The notes under the pieces are model-generated. The model searched no databases. It saw only the letters and a program-made list of their open reading frames with translations, and was not told the DNA's origin. 15,676 nucleotides of DNA from Paracoccaceae bacterium (GTDB lineage: Bacteria > Pseudomonadota > Alphaproteobacteria > Rhodobacterales > Rhodobacteraceae). A program made the position numbers and the translations under genes. Below, one piece after another: positions 6,085 to 14,830 of this stretch; position 1 is the stretch's first letter, and each line of letters opens with the position of its first letter. The DNA lies in NCBI GenBank assembly GCA_020441345.1, contig JAGRMK010000078.1, positions 1-15,676 of the forward strand, in the 5' to 3' direction.

Positions 6085-7254
6085 TCAGAACGGCGCGATC
6101 TGCTGTTGCCAGACGCCATCGACGATGCGGTCGATGGACACGAGTTCGGGCATCGCGTGGTTTTCGACGAAGCTTTGCTGCGTGTAGGTGGTGAAATCGG
6201 CGTGCGCGGTGCCCTGTGCCCCCGCGACAAAGCTGTCGCTGGTCAGATCCGGGCCCGCCGCGCGCAGCGAATCCAGGAACCAGTTGGTATAGGAATAGGC
6301 GTTGGCAGCGTTTTCATCGGGCACCATGCCGTAAGCCTCGCGGAACGCACCGATAAAGGCCTGCGCTTCGGCGTCGGTCGTGTCCTCGCCATGCAGACGC
6401 CAGCCGCCGACGCCATAGAGCCCTTCGACATCCGCGCCGCCCAGACGGGCGACGATGGTGCCGCGCCCCGGAATCGCGGTCAGCACCTTCACATCCCAGT
6501 CCAGTTTCTTGACTTCGGCCATGACGCCGACGGTTTCGCGGATGATCGTTCCGGCAAAGATCAGATCGACATCGGCGGCCCGCATCCGCGCCACCTGCGA
6601 GGAAAAGTCGATCTCGCCGGGGCGATAGGCGGCCTCGGCGGCGACCGTCATGCCCAGCGACTCAAGCGCCGGGGTGATGCCCGCGCGGATCAGGTCGCCG
6701 AACGGCCCCTCCATATAGATCACGCCGACGCGCTGCGCGCCCCAGGCGGGAATCACATGCTCCAGCGCGTGCTGCGTCGTGGTGTTGTAGTTCTGCACCG
6801 TGGTGAACACGAGCGGCGAGTTCCCCGCCACCTGATGCATCACCGCCGAGGCCGCCCAGGGCGCGAAAACCACCGTGCCCGCCTCGGTCGCGGCGCCGAT
6901 CGTCGCCGCGTTGGTGCCCGAGCCGAAGCAGTTGAGCAGCGCGAAAACCTCGTCCGAACGGATCAGCTTTTGCACGGCGCGCACCGCAAGCTGCGGCTGG
7001 CTGCCGTTGTCTTCAACGATGAGACGGATCTGGCGGCCGTGAATGCCACCCGCGGCGTTGGCCGCGTTCAGCGCCAGCTCGGTGCCGTTGCGCAGCATCG
7101 GCATCCCCGCAGCCGAGGGGCCGCTGAGGTCAATATGCATGCCGACGGCGATTTCATCGGCCGTGACCCCGGCCGCGCGGGCCGGACGCAGGCCGCTGCC
7201 AAGCGCCAGCGCCGCGGCGCTGGTGGCAAGCATGTGACGACGATTCATGATCAT
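6085..7254 (-). CDS. Periplasmic substrate-binding protein of a Liv/HAAT-type ABC transporter
   Basis: A 389-residue receptor of the branched-chain amino acid / amide class (type I periplasmic binding fold), which delivers the ligand to the LivH-LivM channel. The N-terminus MIMNRRHMLATSAAALALG has a twin-arginine pair followed by a hydrophobic run and an ARA cleavage site near residue 27, so Tat export is likely. The mature part opens EIAVGMHIDLSGPSAAGMPM, the usual ligand-loop strand of this family. I chose the ATG at 7254 because AGGGAGG stands about six bases upstream; a longer frame starting at 7296 has its Shine-Dalgarno 13 bases away. Receptors of this group bind aliphatic or aromatic carboxylates as well as amino acids. 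The adjacent acyl-CoA synthetase favours a carboxylic acid. It is the last gene of the operon, 67 bp after the synthetase. Confidence 0.88.
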   Translation of the reverse strand: MIMNRRHMLATSAAALALGSGLRPARAAGVTADEIAVGMHIDLSGPSAAGMPMLRNGTELALNAANAAGGIHGRQIRLIVEDNGSQPQLAVRAVQKLIRSDEVFALLNCFGSGTNAATIGAATEAGTVVFAPWAASAVMHQVAGNSPLVFTTVQNYNTTTQHALEHVIPAWGAQRVGVIYMEGPFGDLIRAGITPALESLGMTVAAEAAYRPGEIDFSSQVARMRAADVDLIFAGTIIRETVGVMAEVKKLDWDVKVLTAIPGRGTIVARLGGADVEGLYGVGGWRLHGEDTTDAEAQAFIGAFREAYGMVPDENAANAYSYTNWFLDSLRAAGPDLTSDSFVAGAQGTAHADFTTYTQQSFVENHAMPELVSIDRIVDGVWQQQIAPF

Positions 7255-7321
7255 GGTGTCCTCCCTTGGTGGATTGTGGCGGGTCGTTTGGGGCATGGCC
7301 GTTGTGGTTCCTCCTGCCGCC

Positions 7322-9142
7322 TCAGGCGGAATACATGCCGTCGATGAGGGTCGCGTATTTCTGCGCGATGACCTTGCGTTTCAGCTTCATCGTGGGCGTC
7401 AGTTCCTCATCCTCGGCGGTGAGAAGCTGGTCGATGATGCGGAAGTCCTTGATCTGCTCGACCCGCGCGAGCCTGGGGTTGACCGCCTCGATCTCGGCGC
7501 GGATCAGCGCGACGATGGCCGGGGCGCGGGTCAGGCTGGCAAAATCGGTATAGGGAATCGCCTGGTCCTGGGCGTAGCGCGCGACATGTTCCAGATCGAT
7601 CATCACCAGCGCGGTGACGAACCGCTTGCCCTCGCCGATCACCACCGCGTCGGTGACATAGGGGCTGAATTTCAACTGGCTTTCGATCTGCGTCGGCGTG
7701 ATGTTCTTGCCGCCCGCGGTGATGATGATGTCCTTGATCCGGTCGCGGATCGCCAGATAGCCCTCGGGGCTGATCTCGCCGCAGTCGCCGGTGTGCAGCC
7801 AGCCGTCGGGGGTGACGGTTTCGGCGGTCTTTTCGGGGTTGTTCCAGTAGCCGGCAAAGACATTCGGCCCGCGGATCTGGATTTCATTGTCGGCACCGAT
7901 GCGCAGTTCGGTGCCGCGCGCGGGCAGACCCGCCCAGCCCAGCCGAATCGCGCCCCTGGGCGTGGCGGTGCCAAAGCCCGAGGTTTCGGTCATCCCGAAG
8001 GCCTCGCGCAGCTCGATCCCGACCGACAGGAACCAGCGGATCAGATCGGGCGGCACCGGCGCCGCGCCGGTCAGCGCGCTGCGGCAATTCTGCATCCCCA
8101 GGAAACAGAGCACGTTGTGAAACGCCAGCCGGTTCAGCAGCCGGTCCATGGGGCCGACACCCGGCACCGGGCCGCCGTTCAACCGCGCCTCGACGCGGGC
8201 GCGGCCGCGCTCAAGCGCCCGGCGATAGACCCAGCGCGCCGGGCCGACGGCGTCGCGCACGAACAGCTCGACGAGGCTGTGCATCTTTTCCCAAAAGCGC
8301 GGCGGGGCGAAGACGACATGCGGCGCAACCTCGCGCATGTCGTTTGCGACGGTGCCGGCGTTTTCCGGGAAATGCACGATCAGCCCCAGCGCCAGCGGGT
8401 TGAAGACCGAGGACATGCGTTCCGCGATGTGGCACAAAGGCAGGAAAGACAAGGACTTGTCGCCCGGTCTTGCATCAAGATACTCGGGCGCCTTGGTCAT
8501 CTGGAACACCGCGTTCCGGTTCGAGATCATCGCCCCCTTGGGCGCGCCCGTGGTCCCCGAGGTATAGACCAGGAACGCCAGGTCATCGGCTTTGCCCGCG
8601 TCGATTTCGTCCTCGAAATCCTGCGCGTGGGTGGTGGCGATGTCGTCGCCGCGCTGCACGAAGCGGTCGAAGAATTCAACCTGCGGGTCGTCCAGCTTGC
8701 GCAGCCCCTCGCGCTCGATCACCAGGATCCGGGCCAGCGCCGGGCAATCTTCGCGCACCGACAGGGTCTTTTCCAGCTGTTCCTGGTTTTCGACCACCAG
8801 CACCCGGCAGCCCGAATCGCGCAGGATGTGGCGGATCTGTTCGGCCGAGGCGGTCGGGTAGACGCCATTGCCCACGATCCCCATGCATTGCGCGCCCATG
8901 TCCGCGATCAGCCATTCGGGGCGGTTTTCGGCCAGCACCGCGATCACCTCGCCGCGCTGCACGCCCAGTTCGCGCAGGGCCAGGCCAAAGGCGCGGGCGC
9001 GGGCGTAATAGTCGGACCAGGACAGGGTCTGCCACAACCCGCGCAGCTTGTGGCGCAGGGCAGGGCGGTCGGACCACTCATGCACCCTTGCGCGAAACGC
9101 GCGGGCCGGGGTGTCGTGGCCCATGAAACGGATTTCTGCCAT
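7322..9142 (-). CDS. AMP-dependent acyl-CoA synthetase, long-chain type
   Basis: A 606-residue member of the ANL superfamily, which turns a carboxylic acid, ATP and CoA into acyl-CoA through an acyl-adenylate. The P-loop-like motif YTSGTTGAPKGAM is at 193-205, A5 FGMTET at 382-387, A7 TGD at 451-453, the hinge RDRIKDIIITAGGKN at 466-480, and a C-terminal lysine motif PTMKLKRK at 583-590. All motifs are intact. The layout resembles FadD15-like long-chain ligases, though such ligases inside Liv-type operons may use aromatic or branched acids. I chose ATG 9142, because GGAG lies six bases before it; GTG 9154 and ATG 9148 have poorer spacing. It begins two bases after the livF stop. No membrane segment is evident. 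Confidence 0.92.
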   Translation of the reverse strand: MAEIRFMGHDTPARAFRARVHEWSDRPALRHKLRGLWQTLSWSDYYARARAFGLALRELGVQRGEVIAVLAENRPEWLIADMGAQCMGIVGNGVYPTASAEQIRHILRDSGCRVLVVENQEQLEKTLSVREDCPALARILVIEREGLRKLDDPQVEFFDRFVQRGDDIATTHAQDFEDEIDAGKADDLAFLVYTSGTTGAPKGAMISNRNAVFQMTKAPEYLDARPGDKSLSFLPLCHIAERMSSVFNPLALGLIVHFPENAGTVANDMREVAPHVVFAPPRFWEKMHSLVELFVRDAVGPARWVYRRALERGRARVEARLNGGPVPGVGPMDRLLNRLAFHNVLCFLGMQNCRSALTGAAPVPPDLIRWFLSVGIELREAFGMTETSGFGTATPRGAIRLGWAGLPARGTELRIGADNEIQIRGPNVFAGYWNNPEKTAETVTPDGWLHTGDCGEISPEGYLAIRDRIKDIIITAGGKNITPTQIESQLKFSPYVTDAVVIGEGKRFVTALVMIDLEHVARYAQDQAIPYTDFASLTRAPAIVALIRAEIEAVNPRLARVEQIKDFRIIDQLLTAEDEELTPTMKLKRKVIAQKYATLIDGMYSA

Positions 9143-9144
9143 GG

Positions 9145-9924
9145 TCATCTCCACGTCTTGCGCCGCTTCCAGCGTTGCTGGGTGCCCGACAGCCCGTGCA
9201 CGCCGGCGCCGGTGCCCAGATAGGCCTCGCGCACGTCTTCCTTCTGGCTGAGCGCGGCGCAGGTATCGGCGGCGACGATGCGCCCCAGTTCCATGATGTA
9301 TCCGTCATCGCCATGCTTGAGCGCGACGGCGGCGTTCTGTTCGACGACCAGAACGGCGGTGCCGGTCTCGTCGCGGATGCGGGTGATGATGCCGAAGATC
9401 TCATGCGTCAGCATCGGCGAGAGGCCCAGGCTGGGCTCGTCCAGCATCAGCAGTTTCGGCGCCGACAGATAGGCGCGGCCGATCGCCACCATCTGCTGCT
9501 CGCCGCCCGACAACAGCCCGGCATGCTGCGCGTCGCGTTCCTTGAGGCGCGGAAACCAGCCCTGCACGCGCTCGATGTCGCGGGCCACGGCGTCGCGGTC
9601 GCGGCGGGCAAAGGCGCCCATCAACAGGTTGTCGCGCACGCTGAGGAACGGGTAGACCTGCCGCCCCTCGGGGACCAGAACCAGCCCGCGCCGCGCCACC
9701 GCGTCGGCGTCCAGGCCCTGCACCTCGGCGCCCTGAAACAGCACCTTGCCCTTGAACGGGTCGATCACCCCGGCCAGCGTGTTCAACAGCGTCGTCTTGC
9801 CCGCCCCGTTGGCGCCCAGAACGGCGGTGATGCGCCCCTCGGCCACGGTCAGGTTGACACCTTTCATCGCGGCGATGGGGCCATACCAGGTTTCCAGGTT
9901 TTGCACGTCCAGCAGCATCGTCAT
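9145..9924 (-). CDS. livF: ABC transporter ATPase, LivF family, with basic C-terminal tail
   Basis: A 259-residue ATPase powering the LivHM channel together with LivG. Walker A GANGAGKTT is at 37-45, the signature LSGGEQQM at 138-145, and Walker B LLMLDEPS at 158-165, followed by VEQN at 194-197 where LivF proteins carry it. The usual LivF ends near 'REAYLG'. Here that motif is at 232-237, and 22 further residues follow, ending RWKRRKTWR. The start ATG at 9924 overlaps the livG stop as ATGA, while ATG 9918 is an alternative. Its stop codon lies just before the synthetase start, and the tail codons contain the synthetase's Shine-Dalgarno. Confidence 0.93.
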   Translation of the reverse strand: MTMLLDVQNLETWYGPIAAMKGVNLTVAEGRITAVLGANGAGKTTLLNTLAGVIDPFKGKVLFQGAEVQGLDADAVARRGLVLVPEGRQVYPFLSVRDNLLMGAFARRDRDAVARDIERVQGWFPRLKERDAQHAGLLSGGEQQMVAIGRAYLSAPKLLMLDEPSLGLSPMLTHEIFGIITRIRDETGTAVLVVEQNAAVALKHGDDGYIMELGRIVAADTCAALSQKEDVREAYLGTGAGVHGLSGTQQRWKRRKTWR

Positions 9925-10691
9925 GTCCCCAGATAAGCGGCGATCACGTCGGGATGCGCCTGCACCTGCGCGGCGGTGCCCTGTGCCAGGACGCGGCCCT
10001 GCGCCATGCAGATCACCCGGTCGGCCACCGCCCCGACCAGCGCCATGTCGTGTTCGATCATCACCACGGTGATACCCAGATCGCTGCGGATGTCGTCGAT
10101 CCAGAACGCCAGATCGCGGGTTTCCTCGGGGTTCAGCCCCGATGCCGGTTCGTCGAGGAACAAGACATCGGGTTCCGAACACAGCGCGCGGCCCAGTTCG
10201 ACGATCTTGCGCACGCCATACGGCAGGCCCGCGACCCTGGCGTTGCGCCAGGCGGACAGTTCCAGGAATTCGATGATTTCCTCGACCTTTTCGCGATGCG
10301 CCTCTTCGGCGCGGGTCAGGGCCGAGGTGCGCAAGACCTGCTGCCACCAGGCCCCCGCGCCAAACCGGTGACGGCCCAGCAACAGGTTGTCAAGCACGCT
10401 GGCGGCGTCAAAAAGTTCGATGTTCTGAAAGGTCCGCGCGATGCCCAGATGGGCGATGCGCGCGCGGGGCAGGGCGGCGATGTCCTGCCCCTTGAACAGG
10501 ATCCGGCCGCGGGTCGCGTCGAACACCCGCGTCACGAGGTTCAGCATCGATGTCTTGCCGGCGCCGTTCGGGCCGATCACCGCCAGCACCTCGCCGGGGT
10601 GCACGGTCATCGACAGGTCCGAAATCGCCGCCAGCCCGCCGAAATGCAGCGCGACCTGATCGAGTTCCAGCAGGGTATCACGGGCGGTCAT
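9921..10691 (-). CDS. livG: ABC transporter ATPase, LivG family
   Basis: A 256-residue partner ATPase. Walker A GPNGAGKTS is at 40-48, the Q-loop glutamine at 89 (RTFQN), Walker B VLFLDEP at 176-182 and the H-loop histidine at 214 (MIEHDM). The signature is LPYGVRK at 156-162 in place of LSGGQ, a variant I recall from LivG proteins of aromatic and short-chain acid transporters. The 'ARTFQNIELF' and 'EHDMALV' segments are typical of LivG. The ATG at 10691 overlaps the livM stop as ATGA; GGAG stands nine bases upstream. A longer frame upstream (to 11339) only translates livM in another frame and is ignored. Confidence 0.93.
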   Translation of the reverse strand: MTARDTLLELDQVALHFGGLAAISDLSMTVHPGEVLAVIGPNGAGKTSMLNLVTRVFDATRGRILFKGQDIAALPRARIAHLGIARTFQNIELFDAASVLDNLLLGRHRFGAGAWWQQVLRTSALTRAEEAHREKVEEIIEFLELSAWRNARVAGLPYGVRKIVELGRALCSEPDVLFLDEPASGLNPEETRDLAFWIDDIRSDLGITVVMIEHDMALVGAVADRVICMAQGRVLAQGTAAQVQAHPDVIAAYLGT

Positions 10692-11764
10692 CGGTTGCGC
10701 TCCGATTTCATATAGGCTTTCTGACGGCGGAAGGTGTCGCGGCGATAGAGCGGAAAGGTTTCGACCAGCAGCCGCAGCTTGAGCCAGCGCCCGTTCAGCC
10801 CCGTCGGCTCGAACAGCACGAACAGCGCCAGCACCAGACCGGCGACGAAGATCTCCAGCCCCGACTGCCGCGCCACCGACTCGGGCAGCAGCGCTTTCAG
10901 CGCCGACACCGCGTTCGGCAGCAGCGAGATCAGCACCGCGCCCAGGATCGCGCCGCGCAGGCTGCCGATACCGCCGATCACCACCATCAGCACCAGGTCC
11001 AGCGACAGCAGCAGGGTAAAGGCGTCGGGCGTCAGATAGCCGATGTGATGCGCCATCAGCGCCCCGGCCAGCCCGGTGATACCGGCCGACAGGCCAAAGG
11101 CGTAGATCTTGACGCGGTTGACCTCGATCCCCAGCGAAAAGGCCGCGGCCTCGGAATCGCGGACCCCGGTAAAGGCGCGGCCGATGCCAGAGCGCATCAG
11201 GTTCGCCAGCGCCAGCAGCACCAGCGCCGCGACGAACAGGCAGACGTAATAGAACACCCGCGGCGCGCCCAGCGAATAGCCCATCAGGCGCGGCGTCTCG
11301 ACCAGCATCCCCATGAAGCCGCCAGTCACACCGCGCCACATGCCGATGATCTGCTCGACAACAATGGCAAAGGCCAGCGTCACCATCGCCAGATACAGCC
11401 CCGACACGCGAATCGCCGGAATCCCGACCACCAGCCCCGCCGCCGCCGCGATCAGCCCGGCCAGCGGCATCGACAGCGCAAAGGGCACGCCCTGCGCCAT
11501 CAGCCAGGCATGGGCATAGGCGCCGATGGCGACAAAGCTGGCGTGGCCCAGGCTGACCTGCCCGGTAAACCCGGTCAGCACCATCAGCCCCATCGAGGCC
11601 ACGCAGAGGATCAGCACATAGCCCAGTTCACCCACAAGATAGGTCGAGGCAAACAGCGGAATCGCCAGCAACACCAGCGCCAGCAGCCCATAGGCGATCC
11701 AGTCGCTGCGATGGCGCAGCAGCGCGAACCCGTGCCGGTAGCGTGTGTGATAGTCGTAGCGCAT
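10688..11764 (-). CDS. livM: ABC transporter permease, LivM family
   Basis: A 358-residue inner-membrane permease with about eight to ten hydrophobic segments between residues 25 and 325. It forms the channel with LivH. The family fingerprint TGFTGQVSLGHASFVAIGAYA lies near residues 64-84, and the ATPase-contacting loop GGIGSLRGAILG is in the last third. The cytoplasmic tail after the last segment is long and basic, ending RRQKAYMKSERNR. The ATG at 11764 is one base after the livH stop and has GGAGGG six bases upstream, inside the livH 3' end, so translation is likely coupled. Confidence 0.93.
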   Translation of the reverse strand: MRYDYHTRYRHGFALLRHRSDWIAYGLLALVLLAIPLFASTYLVGELGYVLILCVASMGLMVLTGFTGQVSLGHASFVAIGAYAHAWLMAQGVPFALSMPLAGLIAAAAGLVVGIPAIRVSGLYLAMVTLAFAIVVEQIIGMWRGVTGGFMGMLVETPRLMGYSLGAPRVFYYVCLFVAALVLLALANLMRSGIGRAFTGVRDSEAAAFSLGIEVNRVKIYAFGLSAGITGLAGALMAHHIGYLTPDAFTLLLSLDLVLMVVIGGIGSLRGAILGAVLISLLPNAVSALKALLPESVARQSGLEIFVAGLVLALFVLFEPTGLNGRWLKLRLLVETFPLYRRDTFRRQKAYMKSERNR

Positions 11765-11765
11765 G

Positions 11766-12650
11766 TCAGACCCTCCGCCCGTGGGCTTCGCCCAGAATGC
11801 CGCGCGGCCGCAGGATCAAGACCACGATCAGCACCACATAGGGCGCGATGTCGCGAGATCCGTCGGGCAGGTAAACGCCGGCGTATTGTTCGATGAGACC
11901 GATCAGCAGACCGCCGATCACCGCCCCCGGCAGGCTGCCGAACCCGCCCAGCACGATCGCCGCCAGCGCCTTCAGCGTGATCAGCCACAGCGAGGTATCG
12001 ACCAGCGACAGCGGCGCCAGAAAGATGCCGGCAATCGCCGCCGTCACCCCGGCCAGCGCCCAGACCAGCGAATTCAGCCGCTTGACCGACACGCCGTTCA
12101 GATGCGCGGCCAACTGGTTCTGGCTGGCGGCCTGCATCGCCACCCCCAGCCGGGTCTTGCCGAAAAACAGCCACAACCCGGCGGCGATCAGCAGCACGAC
12201 GCCCATGATCACCAGCGACAGGTCGGCCACGGCGACGCCCAGCAGATCGGTTGTCTGGCCGCTCCAGGGGGTATCATAGCTCTGGCTTTCGGTGCCGAAC
12301 CCCATGCTGACCGCGCCCCGGATCATGAAGGCCAGCGCGATCGTCAGCATGACACCGGCGAATTGCGGTTGCCCGGCGATGCGCCGCACGACCACCGCAT
12401 CCAGCCCATAGGCCAGCGCGCCGATCCCCAGCCCGACCAGCGGCAGCACCAGCCAGAACGGCAGGCCCGCGTGATGGATCAACGCCCAGGCCGAAAACGC
12501 CGACAGCACCAGCAGGTCGCCATGGGCGAAATTCAGCACCTCGGTGGCCTTGTGAATCAGCACGATGCCCATCGCCACCAGGGCATAGATCGCGCCCACG
12601 GCGATGCCGTTCACGGTGACCTGGGCAAGGATTTCCAGTCCGGTGTTCAT
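11766..12650 (-). CDS. livH: ABC transporter permease, LivH family
   Basis: A 294-residue inner-membrane permease, strongly hydrophobic from residue 10 on, with about eight segments. LivH features seen are NGIAVGAIYALVAMGIVLI near residues 14-32, NFAHGDLL after the first loop, and the cytoplasmic coupling loop GGFGSLPGAVIGG. The ATG at 12650 overlaps the regulator stop (ATGA) and has GAGAGG just upstream. An upstream extension to 12989 only translates the regulator gene in another frame. It is the first of four transporter genes in the order H-M-G-F, with the receptor gene placed two genes later. Confidence 0.93.
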   Translation of the reverse strand: MNTGLEILAQVTVNGIAVGAIYALVAMGIVLIHKATEVLNFAHGDLLVLSAFSAWALIHHAGLPFWLVLPLVGLGIGALAYGLDAVVVRRIAGQPQFAGVMLTIALAFMIRGAVSMGFGTESQSYDTPWSGQTTDLLGVAVADLSLVIMGVVLLIAAGLWLFFGKTRLGVAMQAASQNQLAAHLNGVSVKRLNSLVWALAGVTAAIAGIFLAPLSLVDTSLWLITLKALAAIVLGGFGSLPGAVIGGLLIGLIEQYAGVYLPDGSRDIAPYVVLIVVLILRPRGILGEAHGRRV

Positions 12651-13582
12651 GCCGCCTCTCCGATCTCGAACGTGACATCCCAGGCTTGCAACCGCTGGTG
12701 GCAATGACCGCAGGTCGCGCGCGGCACAAAGGCCTTGCCGCAGGCCTTGTGCCGCGGACGAATGGAACTGGGTTCGTGAAACAGATGTTCGCTCGCCCAG
12801 GTGCTGAGCAGCGCGATATACGGGAACAGCGCGCGGCTGGACGGGGTCAGCAGATAGACGCGCCGACGCCGGTCCTCGCGGTCGGGTTCGACGCTGAGCA
12901 GCCCGGCCTCGACCAGCGCCGCAAGACGGCGGCTGAGCAGCGGCGGACTGATGCGCAACACATGGGCGATCTGGTCGAAATGCCGGCACCCCAGGATTGC
13001 CGCCGACACGATCATCAGCGACCAGCGGTCCATGCGCAACGCCAGATGCGACAGCGCGCCGTCGCCGACCGTGACCTTGGGGGTGCGCATCGGCTCGCCG
13101 GAATCATGCGGCAGATGCGGGTTCGGTTTCAGCGACAGGGTCAGGTCGCGCAGGGTCACGGGCTCTTTGCAGGCTTCGCAGGTCATCTGCGGCAGGAACG
13201 CATGGCCACAGGTCTTGTGGATCAGCCGCGTCGGCAGCGCCAGGCGGTTCTCGCCATAGCGGTGTTCCCAATCCCAGGTCATCAGCGTCGCCTCATAGAT
13301 CGCCATGCCCTTGCGGGTCAGGTGATAGGCGTAGCGCTCGGGGCGTTCCTGGTAGAGCCGCGGGCGCAGCATATCCATCTGCACCAGCGCCTTCAGCCGC
13401 TCGGACAGGGTGCGGCGCGGGATGTTCAGGCGCGTCTGGAAATCATCGAACCGCTGCACGCCGGTGAAGGCGCCCATCAGGATCTGCATCGTCCAGCGGT
13501 CGCCGATCAGCTTCAGCGCATGGCTGAGGGTCGAGGTCGACAGCGCCTCGCGCAGCAGATCGAGATCGGGGGTCTCGGTCAT
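12647..13582 (-). CDS. Tandem HxlR-type transcriptional regulator with two Cys/His clusters
   Basis: A 311-residue protein that is an internal duplication. Repeat 1 has an HxlR winged helix at about 19-110 (LKLIGDRWTMQILMGAF) and then H122-x2-C125-x9-C135-x2-C138. Repeat 2 has a winged helix at about 177-267 (LALRMDRWSLMIVSAAILG) and then H278-x2-C281-x9-C291-x2-C294. The two clusters are offset by exactly 156 residues. HxlR proteins act as dimers and regulate catabolic or stress genes; here one chain could supply both DNA-binding units. The Cys/His sets resemble zinc ribbons, but metal binding is inferred. The gene is nested between thiolase and livH, with ATGA overlaps at both ends, so it likely controls its own operon in response to the imported compound or its CoA ester. 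Confidence 0.88.
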   Translation of the reverse strand: MTETPDLDLLREALSTSTLSHALKLIGDRWTMQILMGAFTGVQRFDDFQTRLNIPRRTLSERLKALVQMDMLRPRLYQERPERYAYHLTRKGMAIYEATLMTWDWEHRYGENRLALPTRLIHKTCGHAFLPQMTCEACKEPVTLRDLTLSLKPNPHLPHDSGEPMRTPKVTVGDGALSHLALRMDRWSLMIVSAAILGCRHFDQIAHVLRISPPLLSRRLAALVEAGLLSVEPDREDRRRRVYLLTPSSRALFPYIALLSTWASEHLFHEPSSIRPRHKACGKAFVPRATCGHCHQRLQAWDVTFEIGEAA

Positions 13583-14763
13583 GGCATCCGCTCGATGATC
13601 AGCGCCGAGGCCAGCCCCGCCGCGCCACAGGCGGCGATCAGCGCGCGCTGCCCGTCGCGGCGCTCCAGCTCATCCAGCGCGGTGCCGATCAGCGCGGCGC
13701 CGGTCGAGCCCATCGCATGCCCCAGCGCGATCGCCCCGCCGTTCACGTTCAGCCGGTCCAGCGGCACGCCCATGTGCCGCGCGAAATGCAGCGCCAGCGC
13801 GGCGAAGCTTTCGTTGACCTCGTAAAGGTCGATCTCGGCGGCGCCCAGCCCGGCGCGGTGCAACGCCTTGCGCGCGGCATCCACCGATCCGGTCAGCGCC
13901 AGCACACGATCCACCGCGCATTCGGCCACCGCGAGGATCCGCGCGCGCGGGCGCAGCCCTTCGCGCCGCGCGACCTCGGGCGTCGCCACCAGCACCGCCG
14001 ACGCACCATCGGCCATGGCCGGCGAATTGCCCGCGTGGTGCACGTGATCGACATGGCTCAACCCGGTATGCGCCATGATCGCCGCATCCATCCCGTATTT
14101 GGCGCCCATCTCGGCAAAGGCCGGGGGCAGGGCGGACAGGTTTTCGGCACTGGTCCCCGCGCGCGGGGTTTCATCGGCGCTCAGCCCCCCGACCGGAACC
14201 AGCGCGGCAAAGCGGCCGGTATCGCGGGCCTGCACGGCGCGGCGCTGGCTTTCGGCGGCATAGGCGTCGCAGTCGGCGCGGCTGAACCCTTCGGCGGTGG
14301 CGGTGGCGTCGGCGCTGATGCCGATGGCCACCAGACCGGCGGCTTTCTGAAAGGCGAGATCATGGGTCAACGGCCCCTTGTCCGAACCCATCGGCACCCG
14401 CGACATGCTTTCCACCCCGCCGCCGATCGCCAGCCCGTCGCCCGCCTGCGCGCGCAACGCGGCCAGACCGACGGCGGTGATGCCGCTGGCGCAATAGCGG
14501 TTGATCGTCAGGCCGGGCACCGCATCGCCATAGCCCGCCGCGATCAGGCCCAGTTTGCCAATGTTAGAGCCTTGTTCGGCGGTTTGCGTGACGCAGCCAA
14601 AGATCGCATCGACAAGGGTTCGCGCGGCCAGATCGTGCCGCGCGGCCAGCGCGCGCAGCGGCGCGGCCAACAACGCGGCCGGGGTCACACCATGCAGCGC
14701 GCCCTTGGCATTGCCTCGCCCGCGCGGTGTGCGCAGGGCGTCGATGATGACAGCCTGGGTCAT
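13579..14763 (-). CDS. Thiolase (acetyl-CoA acyltransferase)
   Basis: A 394-residue thiolase, the family's usual length. It cleaves a 3-oxoacyl-CoA with CoA, or runs in reverse. The nucleophile is Cys91 in NRYCASG; NESF at 317-320, His349 in GGAIALGHAMG and Cys379 in AACGAAG complete the active site, so it should be active. The ATG at 14763 has GGGAGG six bases upstream; an upstream extension to 15000 only translates the neighbour. The degradative (FadA/PcaF-like) group is most likely from context. The chain-length preference cannot be read. Its stop overlaps the regulator start (ATGA). Confidence 0.93.
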   Translation of the reverse strand: MTQAVIIDALRTPRGRGNAKGALHGVTPAALLAAPLRALAARHDLAARTLVDAIFGCVTQTAEQGSNIGKLGLIAAGYGDAVPGLTINRYCASGITAVGLAALRAQAGDGLAIGGGVESMSRVPMGSDKGPLTHDLAFQKAAGLVAIGISADATATAEGFSRADCDAYAAESQRRAVQARDTGRFAALVPVGGLSADETPRAGTSAENLSALPPAFAEMGAKYGMDAAIMAHTGLSHVDHVHHAGNSPAMADGASAVLVATPEVARREGLRPRARILAVAECAVDRVLALTGSVDAARKALHRAGLGAAEIDLYEVNESFAALALHFARHMGVPLDRLNVNGGAIALGHAMGSTGAALIGTALDELERRDGQRALIAACGAAGLASALIIERMP

Positions 14764-14810
14764 CGCTTTCCTCCCGTTGTGCCGGTTTGCCCGGCTTCTG
14801 GTCTCTTCCT

Positions 14811-14830
14811 GACGCCCGGCTTCAGGCGTC
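14811..14830. repeat. Small inverted repeat over the stop of the nitronate monooxygenase-like gene
   Basis: GACGCC (14811-14816) and GGCGTC (14825-14830) form a 6-bp stem with an 8-base loop that contains the TGA stop on the - strand. No T-run follows, so it is not a convincing terminator. It may affect mRNA stability or simply reflect GC-rich coding. Confidence 0.3.

Noticed and set aside
9140..9154. GTG 9154 or ATG 9148 as the acyl-CoA synthetase start
   Set aside because: GGAG would overlap or touch these starts; ATG 9142 has it six bases upstream.
7247..9223. A 658-codon open frame on the + strand antisense to the acyl-CoA synthetase
   Set aside because: Compositional shadow; the - strand carries all adenylate-forming motifs in order.
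10550..11896. Long + strand frame rich in Gln, His and Arg opposite livM
   Set aside because: Antisense artefact of hydrophobic transmembrane codons; no coherent protein.
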